NCBI GenBank assembly: GCA_038501625.1
Contig: JAZAYU010000205.1
Coordinates: 372,001-436,000 of the forward strand
Length of the DNA stretch: 64,000 nucleotides
Direction: 5' to 3'
Source: Corbicula japonica
Lineage: Eukaryota; Mollusca; Bivalvia; Venerida; Cyrenidae
Shown here: positions 10,588 to 21,700 of the stretch, piece after piece
How the letters are laid out: each line of letters opens with the position of its first letter
Position numbering within the stretch: the first letter of the stretch is position 1
Translations under genes and position numbers: made by a program
Notes under the pieces: model-generated
Seen by the model: the letters and a program-made list of their open reading frames with translations, nothing else
Told to the model about the DNA's origin: nothing
The model's database searches: none

Positions 10588-12081
10588 GTAAGTAAAACGA
10601 TGAGCAAATTACAAAAATTTCCAAAACCATAGAAAGCGTATACTTGTAGCTTCATAAAATTCTTGATAATACTTATTATTTCATTATTAATTTTTAAGCA
10701 CGATATCATTTTCAAAATGTTTTGCGACTGCTTTAAGTTTTGTTTAAGTGTGTAATTGAAAATTAAATATATCCCAATGTTGAACAAAAACAAATCTATT
10801 GTTGGAATTTTTCAGAAAAATTATTTATCTCCGTTGATATAAAACCCCGTGTTTAGATTTTTTTTTATAGAAAGATGATAAATCAGGAAAGGCCACATGC
10901 AGAAAATACAGCGTCCTCACACATTCAAAAAAGAAGAAAGGAAAAGAGAGCATGGTTAAATAATCAAATTCAAATTAAAAAAAAAACTTACTGGAATTCA
11001 GAACCCGAGGGACTAGAGCATTGGAACAGTCTGTGGCAAACAATTTGCCACTGGAGGTTTAAACCAGAATCTAGGGTACTTTAACCTCAAGCCTGACGCC
11101 ACGATTTTTTAATGAAGGAAAGCGTGAGGTTGGTGTACCCTGGAACTAATCTTTTTTATTATCATTATCAGGACTAAAGACAATCCGAGGGGAAAAGGAA
11201 GTTTACCTAAAAGTGAACATGACAAAGGCACAAATCTAGATGACTATATAAATGTTCAGGAAAAAATCCAACCACCAAATATAAACGTTTCAAACGCTAA
11301 AGGTGGAAAGATAACCGCAACTTCCAAAGGTAGTACTGAGAAATCTTTGACAAAACATGTCAAATTATCAAATGACAGCGACAAAAACACAACCCTAGAT
11401 GATTATATAAATGTTCAAGAAGAAATCCCAAAACCAAATATTAACGCTTTAAACGCTCAAGGTGGAAAGATAATCATGAATCCCAAAGGTAGCACTGGGC
11501 ACTCTGCGACCAAACATGTCGCGTTATCGAATGAAAGTGACAAAAACACAAACCTAGATGATTGTATAAATGTTCAAGAAAAACTTAATCCACCAATTAT
11601 AAAGACATCAAAACCCCAAGGAGAAAAAAAGGCAAAGAAAAATGAAACCGATAAAAGCCGAGAACGATTCTTGGAACTAAGATCAAAATTTTCCGAAACA
11701 AAAGCTTCAGCCTCAGAAACAAAGTCTAAAATGTCGCAAAAGAATCATGGTGAAATTGATGGGTCATCATCTGAACCAAAACCTGATGCACCACAAGACA
11801 AAGAATTACCTCCCCTTTGTGGAATGACTGAACAAGAATGTAATGATTCTAAAGGTGATAAAAGTGTTTTCAGTGTGAAAAACCTATCTATTGAAGAGGT
11901 GTGTGAAAAATTAGAACAGCTGAATCTTGGAAAGTACGTGGATGTTTTTAAGAAGAATAAAATTGATGGGGTTATTCTGTCTGTACTACAAGAGGAGGAT
12001 TTTGTGTCAGAACTAGGCATGAAGAAACTTGAAGCTGTCCGACTGTGTGCATATATTAAATCGGGACATGTTCCTAAGTAA
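9906..12081 (+). CDS. Gene A: SAM-domain scaffold with repeated YINV motifs
   Basis: Two exons, 9906-10587 and 11172-12081, join in frame (donor AA|GTAAGT, acceptor ATCAG|G). From the ATG at 9908 they give 529 residues. The protein is acidic/lysine-rich and probably disordered. It has proline motifs near the start (PPIPVRAP), YINV motifs at Tyr201, 252 and 305, and a C-terminal SAM domain at about 465-525. YINV fits the pYxN consensus for the Grb2 SH2 domain (family knowledge). The layout matches the C-terminal halves of genes B and C, so a GAREM-like adaptor role is inferred. The sequence before the ATG (ATATTTACAG|AG) looks like a splice acceptor, and its phase equals that of the last exon of B and C. 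The true N-terminus, possibly a CABIT domain, may therefore lie upstream, outside the window. Confidence 0.8.
10868..11130 (+). repeat. F1 repeat in the gene A intron
   Basis: Plus-orientation F1: ATCAGGAAAGGCCACATGCAG, GAGAGCATGGTTAAATAATC, CATTGGAACAGTCTGTGGCA, CCACTGGAGGTTTAAACCAG. It fills most of the 584-bp intron. Confidence 0.75.
11172..12081 (+). CDS. Gene A last exon: motif repeats and SAM domain
   Basis: Contains an exact 53-residue periodicity. DDYINVQE occurs at Tyr252 and Tyr305, and DDCINVQE, with Cys replacing Tyr, at 358. A lysine/serine-rich spacer and then the SAM domain (LSIEEVCEKLEQLNL..KYVDVFKKNKIDG..VL..EDF..LG) follow, with the stop at 12079-12081. Confidence 0.9.
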
Positions 12082-12282
12082 TTTTTATAAAACAGTACTG
12101 TTTTTAAATTTATAAAATAATGAGTTTTGAATTTTACGAAACATACTTGCTGCCTAGATTGTATTAAAAAGGACATGTTTCAAAGTAATTGTAATCGGAG
12201 GTACATGTATTACGAAAAGTATTTTTTCAAAATTAGAAATTAATGAATTTCACGAAAAGTACTTGCTGGCTGAATTGTAGTT

Positions 12283-12288
12283 AATAAA
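12283..12288 (+). terminator. Candidate poly(A) signal of gene A
   Basis: AATAAA lies about 200 bp after the gene A stop; another occurs near 12366. This is sequence-only evidence. Confidence 0.4.
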
Positions 12289-12299
12289 CGTATCCTCTG

Positions 12300-13265
12300 T
12301 GTCTATATGTACATATGCACACAATGCTGAGAAAAATAATGCTCTTATTATCATGCACACAATTAATAAAGCATTGCCATTTGTATTAAATTAATACATC
12401 TTATTTTTAGTGTTTAATAGATCTGATGAGGCCATTTGCTCAACAATAAAAAACTAAATTAGGGCATGTTACAAAGAGGGAATACAAAGAGTATTTTTCC
12501 AAATTTATTAAATAATGACGCGCCTACTTTAAGTTAGATATCTTTATAATCACATGTATGTTATGTTAATTTATTAGATCTTGAGCGTGTGTGCAATAGT
12601 TGTTTTATTCAACTTGCTTTTATCATCAATGTATAAATAGAGTACTTTTATTTCCTTAATTCTGATAATCGTCTTAGATGCGATAATTTAATGTTGTATT
12701 TTTTATTAAATATATTATTAGGTCACATGTTAAGGTTTCTTGGACCGCAATGTTTACAATAAAAACTGCATTTATACAATTTGCTAGTTAATTTTGTTTT
12801 TGTTCCGGATTGAAAAGTTAAACAGCAAATAAAACAAGCTTTTATAACAAAAATATCATTTAAATAGATTGAACAGATGATTAGCAAACAATGAGATTAG
12901 CTGCAATTAATTTCAACTTAAAAAAATATAAGCATCGCGATTAGAAAAGAATTCCTTGATACTTTTCACTTTTTCGTATAATGTATTAAAAAATGACAGT
13001 TAATACTCTTAAAATAAGAGGACATGTCATACTTTGACTTAACATACCCACACGGGCTAGTGACAAACATCACATTCTTTGTTTTAAAGTCAGGCTATTT
13101 TGATTTCTCTTCACACTTTTCTTAACGGATGTAAAATGAAGATATTAATTATAACATTTTTTTGCAATGTTTTATTGAACTGTATTCAGCCGTTAAGGTG
13201 ATTTTTTGACATGTTTCTTTATAAGATTGACAGCGCAATGACGACTGTAGACGACCCTTCAGTTA
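12300..13265. other. AT-rich spacer
   Basis: No exon, RNA gene or clear repeat is seen. Confidence 0.4.
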
Positions 13266-13266
13266 C

Positions 13267-13492
13267 GCTTGCCGTAAAAAGTCTCCCCGTTCATTTAGTC
13301 AGTACTGTTATCAGTAAAATAACCCGTTACCGATGTCATGCAGTGATGGTAACGTATATCAAGGCTATCCGATCAACCTTTTTTGGGTTTGTCCCGGTTA
13401 GCTCAGTTGGTTGCGTCGCAGGAATTGCAGGACCAGGCGCTGTCGCCGTGATGGTGCGGGTTCGCTCCCAGCTATAGACACTATCATTTGCA
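13267..13492 (+). mobile_element. F5 tRNA-derived SINE
   Basis: A tRNA-like part at about 13394-13475 carries an A-box (GTTAGCTCAGTTGG) and a B-box (GGGTTCGCTCC) with extra sequence between them. It is preceded by ~120 bp (AAAAAGTCTCCCCG..CGATGTCATGCAGTGATGGT) that is also conserved at 48545-48785 and 40553-40752. A polymerase-III-type SINE is inferred. A tRNA-like segment preceded by conserved family sequence is unusual. Confidence 0.75.
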
Positions 13493-15635
13493 AAAAGTAA
13501 AGATGTGATTATTATAATCTAATAATTTTCATGAGAAAGTTACAACCATAAAGAGTACATGGGTCTTATGCAATACTTTCTGATTTCAATATCATGTCCA
13601 TATTATTTATATTATTATATAAAAAAATTAGCTAGATTGTTAATAATTTTGATGGAATTGGATAACATAATGGATTCATTTTTTTCTTATGTCCGTTGAA
13701 AAATTGTTTTTTTCAGAGGATTGTGTCATGATTATTTAAACACGCAAAAATTTAAAAAAAGGATAAGAAGGAACAATGCACGAAAGACAATCAAATTGAT
13801 ATTATCGTGTTATAATGTGTCAAGTGGACGCACACTACATTTTATCATGCCTAATGATACCAGAGGACACTTTGTACTGTGTTTATGTAAACACATATCA
13901 CTCACGTAAAGCAGCTTTATCATAAAGATTTTTAACGATATATATATTATCATGATTATAGTAGTTTCAATCGCTCTCAAATTTTGTTTAATGGATCAAG
14001 ATACAGAATTAAACTAATTTCAAAATAAAACTATGTTTCAGTTATTTTTCGGCTTATCAAAATCTCAATGCTTGGTTCGGATTATAATTGCGATTAAAGA
14101 AATATCTTATAAAGTTGACATAAACGATTTAATGCAAGTCCTTTTTTATATTGAATGCATGTTGTATTTTTAATAGTAAGAAATAAGAAAGCCCTAGAGT
14201 TGTTTACTATTAGCTATTTTTATACCAGAATTGATTATGCTGTCGTATGTGATGGCAGTTCAATGCGCTGCACAATTATAAAGCCCTGTAGTATGCACTG
14301 TTTAAAAGGCGGTTAATTTTTATGTTTCGGGAATCTAGGTATAACTTGGCTTTGAGATATTTATTTTCTAAACCGATTGAATGTTGCAACTGCTTTTGTT
14401 TCCATCATATTTTGAGATTTTATTCAGGTTCACATTTTTATTCGAATTAACTTTGGCCTTGTTACAATTTAATTCCGTTAACATTGTGCTCAACAACTGT
14501 TCGACAAATGTTCGAAAAGATAAAATAAAAGTCATATCAAATCATTTTTAAAATTGTATTAGTAGTTAAACAAAATCGAGAACAATAGTCTATGTGAGCA
14601 CTGTAATAGTAACTTAGTGGTGACTTCAATGCATTCCGACAGATGATAATATGTTGTGACGGTACACGATATATCTGCATGCTATAGTGAACTTGGATTT
14701 AAAACAAACCTGGGAGTTTTTCTTCCCGTATTTTACGACAGGTATGCATATTAATTCCTGCTTTTTGTTTACCTTTTCCATCATGTTAAGTTTAAAATGT
14801 TTACTTTTCTTCCTTAATCGTTGGCTAAACTCAGCTTTGAAATTATATACCTATTGTGCAAAATTCAGGATTAAACCTTACAGTCATAATTGAGATGAAG
14901 TGGGTTGGGTGTGTGAAATCATAATTTCAAAATGTGCGGCTGATACACTTACAGTGTAATTCAAAGCTTTTTGAAGCTTGATTTATCATTAATTTATAGA
15001 GCATGTAAATGAAATATGTCATGCAAACATTAAACTAATAAGGAAATATGTAGTAATGTCTCAAATTGAGAATATACTTTTTTGGATGACCGATCTTCCT
15101 ATATTTCCACTGTTATCTGCAATAGCTGCCACATGAAGACTGTCTAAAGAAACATAATAGTAGAAATGTTCTATAAATCACCATGCTCCATGTCACTATA
15201 ACCTTTTTGTTTACAAAGTTCATTAAGAAGAACTTTCCAATATATGGTGTTCAAAATAGAACATAGCTAGATGTATCAATGTTATAAAATTACCTTTCTG
15301 TTGTAGTGGAGGATAAGATTTACATTCTGAATTTTTGCGTTTCACTGATATATATTTTCTTACTGTAGTGTTTTTGAAGTGAATGAAAAACAATAACATC
15401 ATCTGTATCTTATTTTCTAACCCGATATTTATATAGTTTGTTGGTGTTAATATTTTAGTAATATTTTTATATTTCATATTTATATATTTTCTATCCAATT
15501 TATATAACTTTGAATCAAAATCTAACCTCTACCTCAAATCTATGTTCGCAATGTGCTTTATGTTTTACATTGTATGTGTGCTTATTTTGTATTTCTGGTT
15601 TGTTGATAAGCAGAAACATTCAGGTGTAAGCAGTC
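13493..15635. other. AT-rich spacer before the lyase gene
   Basis: No additional exon is identified. The lyase promoter and any 5' untranslated exon should lie here but I cannot place them. Confidence 0.4.
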
Positions 15636-15749
15636 ATGATTGAGTACATAGAGCATTGTATATTTACCCTCGTTCTGGCGGTGCTGATCAGCATATACTA
15701 CAGAAAGGGTCCTCAACAATTCTTTAAGGTTATCGTTCTAGCGTTAAAG
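15636..15749 (+). CDS. SGPL1: Lyase exon 1: membrane anchor
   Basis: Residues 1-38. It starts MIEYIEH and contains a hydrophobic run ([15 protein letters not shown]) followed by RKGPQQFF, as expected for the single-pass anchor. Ends phase 0 at AAAG|GTAAGT. Confidence 0.85.
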
Positions 15750-18700
15750 GTAAGTGAATCGTTTTTAGCTCACCTGTCACATATTGACAGAGTGAGCTTT
15801 TGTGATCGCCTTTCGTCCGGCGTTCTTCCGTCCGTCCATCCGTCGTCCGTTCACAACTGTTGTCTGCACTCTAGCGGTCTTAATTTTTATCCGATCTTCT
15901 TCAAACTTGGTCAGAATATTTATCTCAATGTTATCTAGGTCAAGTTCGTAACTGGGTCATGCAACCTTCAAACTAGGCCACAAGGTAAAATATTAGAAAA
16001 AGCTTGTCCGCACTCTAGCGGTCTTAATGTTGGTGCGATCTTCTTTAAACTTTGTCAGAATATTTATCTCAATGATAACTAGGTCAAGTTCACAACTGGG
16101 TCATGTGACCCTTAAAACAAGGTCACTAGGTCAAATTATAGTAAAAGCTTTTCTGCACTCTAGCGGTCTTAATTTTGGCCTGATCTGTTTCAATCTTGGC
16201 CAAACTGTTTATCTCTATGATATCTATGACAAGTTCGAAACGGCATATGCATTTCGTTAACTTCCCGCAAACAGGCTCACTCGAGCCCGCAATATTTTAA
16301 TTTTTAATTTGGTCGTGTTCGGAGGCTTCAAGGTCCACTTTACGTTTGTTTTATTATGTTGGTCTCGTCTCGGAGTAAACAAGTAAATAAACTGATTTTT
16401 GAGATTGTCTCGAAGGTTTATATGATGCATTTTAATGAATCCAACGCTAAACTATAAACTATGTGAGCTGGCAATATTTTTCAATGGTCAATTTATTTTG
16501 TGTAAAAAACAATCGGTGTATTCGCTGAAGTAGATAAAGTTTAACAAAGTTAATTTAATTTTATTCCGATTATTATACAGGAACTACCAGGAGTGAAGTC
16601 ATTGATCGATCTTGTTCTGAAAAATGAAGTGAAGAGCTTTGTAAAATCGACGAGTCTAGCTCAAGACGTCGTCAAAAGCAAACCCCGTGTCCTGATACCG
16701 GATAAAGGTAGCTTATGACTATGTTGATCTCATATATGAGCAAAAGTTTCCGGATAAATATTTCCGCTGTGTGGCTTTATGGAATACCTTTTAATACCAT
16801 GACGATAGAAAATGTAATTTATTCATTTAGTTTTGCATGGCGACGTGTTTGCTCCTCTAGACAGTTAGAGGGAACCAAATCTGATAAATAGCTTTCAAAA
16901 TGCCTTCGTTAGTTTTCATTAATCTGATCTGTACATTTTGTATCTCAGGTCAAACCAACAATGTGTGTACTATTCCAACCATATTATAGAAATTGACTGA
17001 TCTTAACGTCACTTAAAATTTGAATAAACACCGGGCGGTAAAACATCAGGTTCTTTTTTTGTTAATTGTCTGTTGTAAGCTTTGTTGATTGAAAATTTTG
17101 TAAACCTTTGCTCTATTTTATATCATGCAGTTTTTCTAGATGTGGCCAATCCTGATATATTTAACTATTTCAGACGATTGGGTTGTGAAAATTGTTTTTT
17201 AATCGTGCATTGACTACATTTTAGGTATCACAGCCGATGAAATGCGTACTGTAATGACGAGTTTAAAGAAAAGAAGTGCCGATCCTGACAGAGATGGCAA
17301 CATTTTTGCTTACACATACACATTGAAGGATGACCATTTCAAGCTACAACAAGAAGCGTTCGATATATTCTGTGGTAAGTACACAGATCACTTGATAGAA
17401 TGGCAACATTTTTGCTTACACGTTCTCCTTGAAGGATGACCATTTCAAGCTACAGCAGGAAGCGTTCGATATGTTTTGCTGTAAGTGCAACCGGTCACTT
17501 GACAGAATGACAACATTTTTTCTTACACGTTCTCCTTGAAGGATGATCATTTCAAGCTACTGCAGGAAGCGTTCGATATGTTTTGTGGTAAGTGCAACAG
17601 GTCACTTGACAGAATGGCAACATTTTTGCTTACACGTTCTCCTTGAAAGATGATCATTTCAAGCTACAACAGGAAGCGTTCGATATGTTTTGCGGTAAGT
17701 CCAACCGGTCAATTGACAGAATGGCAACATTTTTGCTTACACGTTCTCCTTGAAGGATGATCATTTCAAGCTACAACAAGAAGCTTTCGATATGTTTTGT
17801 GGTAAGTGTGAATAAATTCGTACATTGCAACGTTTAACATGGTGCTTTCTAAAAAGCATTATGGGATAAATTAACATTATGGTTTAATTTCTTTGTATAT
17901 TTATTTCAAACACAACTTGAAATTCACTTTGTGATAAGAGCACCAGGTCACGTAATCAAATTCCTACACTTATCGGTTTATTTTTTTTTTGAAAAAAAAA
18001 ACAACAACAAAAAACAAAACACCACGAGTCTGATCGCCTAACAGAAAGGCTTAATATCTTTGTATAAATACATGTTTTTCAGAGAGAACTGAAGAATCAT
18101 TGGGTGCAACTGGAGATATGACCAAATTCGTACAATGATCTGTAAAACTTAAAAAAAAACAACACCACAGCATTACGAGATCGCCTAACAGAATGGCTAA
18201 AAACAATGTATCTATGTATTAATATATATATTTCAGAGAAAACTGGACACTCGGTAGAACATGACGAATTGGTTAAAGAATTTTTCCATGCATTTATGAA
18301 TGAAAATGCATTAAACCCAATGATATTTCCTGCTTTAAGGTAATTAGTGTTTAAAATACTTAATATGTCAGTATTATGATAGTAATTGCATGTACCAAGT
18401 TCATTTAAGAAACTGATAATTATGTCGTCTGTTTCTTATAATAATAAACATAAATACAGAGTTGATAGTACAATTAGTTTTTCTAAAACATAACATGATA
18501 TTTTTATGTAAAAAACTTGATAATTTCCTTTGACTTTACCCCCACGTGCATTTGTCTAAAATTTTATTATAAACGTTGTCGGTGAAGTACAGTATTAACC
18601 TGGCCGATAAGTTTTCAAAGAAATCTTTGCCTTTATATAAAAGAACATATTTTACTTTGTTTCAAAATATGTACATATTTAACTAAATTCGGGCCAAGCA

Positions 18701-21700
18701 TTTTAAACCGCAGAGATAGTTTTGCTACCAAAACACATTGTTTTATAGGTTAATGGAAACCGAGGTAGTGAGTATGACTGCGGCCATGTTGAACGGAAAT
18801 AGTGAGGTTGTTGGCTTTTTAACCTCCGGTGGCACGGAGAGTAATTTAATGGCGGTGAAAACATACAGGGATATGGCTTATGCTACACGACCAAATGTAA
18901 AAAGACCTAATATCGTAAGTTGAATATTACATTTTGAATATACACTCAAGTCGTTACTGTAATGTATTTAGAGCTCTAATACGACAGTTTTTCCGAATAC
19001 ACATTTCCCCGTGACGCGCCTCATACTTCTTTAATTACGTAACAGAGTCCAATCAAGCAATTTACGTGAACGTAATTTTAACAAAGAAAGGAAACGTTCA
19101 CATGCAAAACATGAGTGAGATTTTAAAATTGCTTCTGGTAAAATAAAGGTTCAAATCAAAATTTAAGATTCAATAACATTCACTTTTGCAGGTTGCTCCT
19201 ATAACTGTTCATCCAACCATTGACAAGGCAGCTCATTACTTTGGATTAGAAATTATACACACTCCAATGACAGAAGACTTTACAGCAGATGTTAAAGCAA
19301 TAGAAAAGGTAGTAAACATTCTGCTTGATTACATAAGTACTAGGGACTTGATGGTATATGAAAGTTTGTGTTAACGTGCGTTCTGTATGCTTGAACAAGT
19401 ATTACGTGCCTTGTTGCCTCGACATGGGTTTCTAACACTTAGGTATATATTAACTTAGAACATGTTTATTCAAGAAGACGCAAAATTGCTAAGGGCAAAA
19501 AGGATACAATTTCAAACATTAATCTTAGGAAAGTAAATAATTGTCAAAATGTTAGAGAAAAAATGCATTCACCAAGTGTATGGTGATGCACACCCGAGTC
19601 AAAATGTTGGCTGCGTGGTAGTGGATACGTGGAACAAATTTCACTAAGACACAAATATGCAAAATGTCATGTGTTGGAAGCCCTCTGCAACCTAATTTGA
19701 TTTTAATTTTATTGTATTTGTTATTTAGACACATTATTTGATGGTGAAACCTCCATGAAGTTGATCGAATTAGGCACAAGGACAGATTTATGATAAAATA
19801 TATCTCACGCGATGTTTTGCTGAAGGCGTTGCTCCTTTGTCATTGCTATGTCATATATAAACAATAAAAATATCAAAATCTCTTAGGCGCTGTCGCCGTG
19901 ACGGTGCGGGTTCGCTCCCAGGTAGAGGCAATATCATTTTATTCGGCAAAATGTAGTTCAATCAAAATTTGCATAAATCAATGTTTTTTAGTGTATGTTT
20001 TTATTACATACGTTAAAATAGTTAGAACACTAAAGTAAAATATGTAGACCTACCTTTACTGTTCTAAAATAAACGTACATTTATATTTAATAACATTGAT
20101 TTGTGCAAAGTTATACTAAACTGCATTTTGCCGTTGGAGAGATTATGATAATTTTCTTTTTTATCAATGATGGTAGAATGACAACTGCCATAGCACCTTA
20201 TTAAGTAGTTTTTTGGAGATAAAGATAAATCCTATCAATCAAATCTGTGCAAATTTAAATCTCATTTAACATCTCAACATGTGCTTAAACATCAATTTGG
20301 TGGATTATAGCGTCTTTAACATGCTTTATAGCCTGTGAAAGGATGTAAAGATGATTTTCTTGCTTCCTTATGTTGAATTTTTATGCCCCCCCCCCCCCCC
20401 CGCACGACATCAACTCATCATTAACTATTGGATGGATTTTTTTTCAAACTTGCACAGATGATCAAGCAGGATATATAGGTTATCGTAAAGAAAAGATTTT
20501 TTCCGGCGACCACTTTTTACTAGAGTTATGACCCTTTCTTACAAATGTTGTTGTAGCAGTAGAGGCATCAGTATCCCGCGGACACAGTCTAGTTTTGTCT
20601 TCATCTTAAAACGGATTCATTCATTTTTCTTTGCAAATAAAGTTTAATAAACTTGCATTTATGACGTTTTCTGACATTTGCCGATTCAAGTAATATAAAC
20701 AAGTAATGTTTACAAACTTGTTGAACACGAGAGGAGGCAAATGAGCAAAATGCAACATGTAGAAACAAGGTTCCGTAACTGGTATTTTATTTTTTCAAAT
20801 CGTTTTAATTTGCCTGTTCACCGTTTGCAAATTGACGTATTTTAGAATAACTAGAATATTCTGTATGAATCAAGAATGAGTTAACTATGAGTTAACCTCT
20901 GAGATCGATAGATGGTTTTATCCCGAGAATATATTAACGTCGTCATCGGCTTGCAAGTGAGAGTCTTTCTCTGGTTAATTTCATTTGTCACAGTGAATAA
21001 ACTGATGTCCGTTCACTTGGCAGAAGAACACAGTTCTTTTCCCTATATGTTTCATATAAGCATTTGTGAACGGAAAATTTTTATTGATGTCCCGAATTGA
21101 AAATCTCACCTAAACTTTGTAATACTATCCAATGCGACATATTCTAGCCGTAAGAAATGGTACCTTGAGCGGCTTCCCTTGGGAATAATTATAAAAGTGT
21201 GTCGGCTGGTTTGACAGGTAAACAATTTCGGCAAAAACAGGTCAAAATGACCCCTGTTCAAAGGCTGATTAATAACAATCTATCATTAAAATTCACTCAA
21301 AATTGACATTTACTTACTGATTCAGACCTACTCTAAACAAAAATGCATTTAATCAGAATCCTTCATTCAAATTTTAATCAGTATGTATCCTCAAAAAGAG
21401 GACTCATTTACTGTGATTGTAAGTACTTCGTTATTGTGGGTAACCAAAGGGCTAAAAACTGTGTTCTCATTTCACTTAACGACCGTTGTGTCGTGCAAAC
21501 GATGCGCACGTAAAATCAAAACATTGTGAAATTAGAAACTATAAAAATCGTCTTCCAATGTACGGTTTTTGATATTGCAAATGCTTTACAAAGTTCCTAC
21601 ATGTAAATAAATGTTATGTTTTCTTTTTAGTCGAATTGATGTAACATATTTGTTACCTATTGATGAGTTTCTGTTGTCATTGAAGGCGATAAACTCGGAT

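Noticed and set aside
11745..12176. 143-residue minus-strand frame opposite the gene A SAM exon
   Set aside because: It is antisense to a clear SAM-domain frame and shows no recognisable features.
13211..13477. 88-residue plus-strand frame
   Set aside because: It runs through the F5 SINE, including its tRNA-like segment; no protein feature is seen.
17403..17815. Mutually exclusive alternative exons in the 107-bp units
   Set aside because: The units lack a pyrimidine-rich acceptor, and the only AG before them would shift the frame from exon 2; more likely intronic copies.
21611..21685. Extending lyase exon 7 upstream to the TTTTTAG acceptor
   Set aside because: It would break the phase from exon 6 and meet a stop, and would insert residues absent from the family. 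The acceptor at 21684-21685 gives a seamless join.
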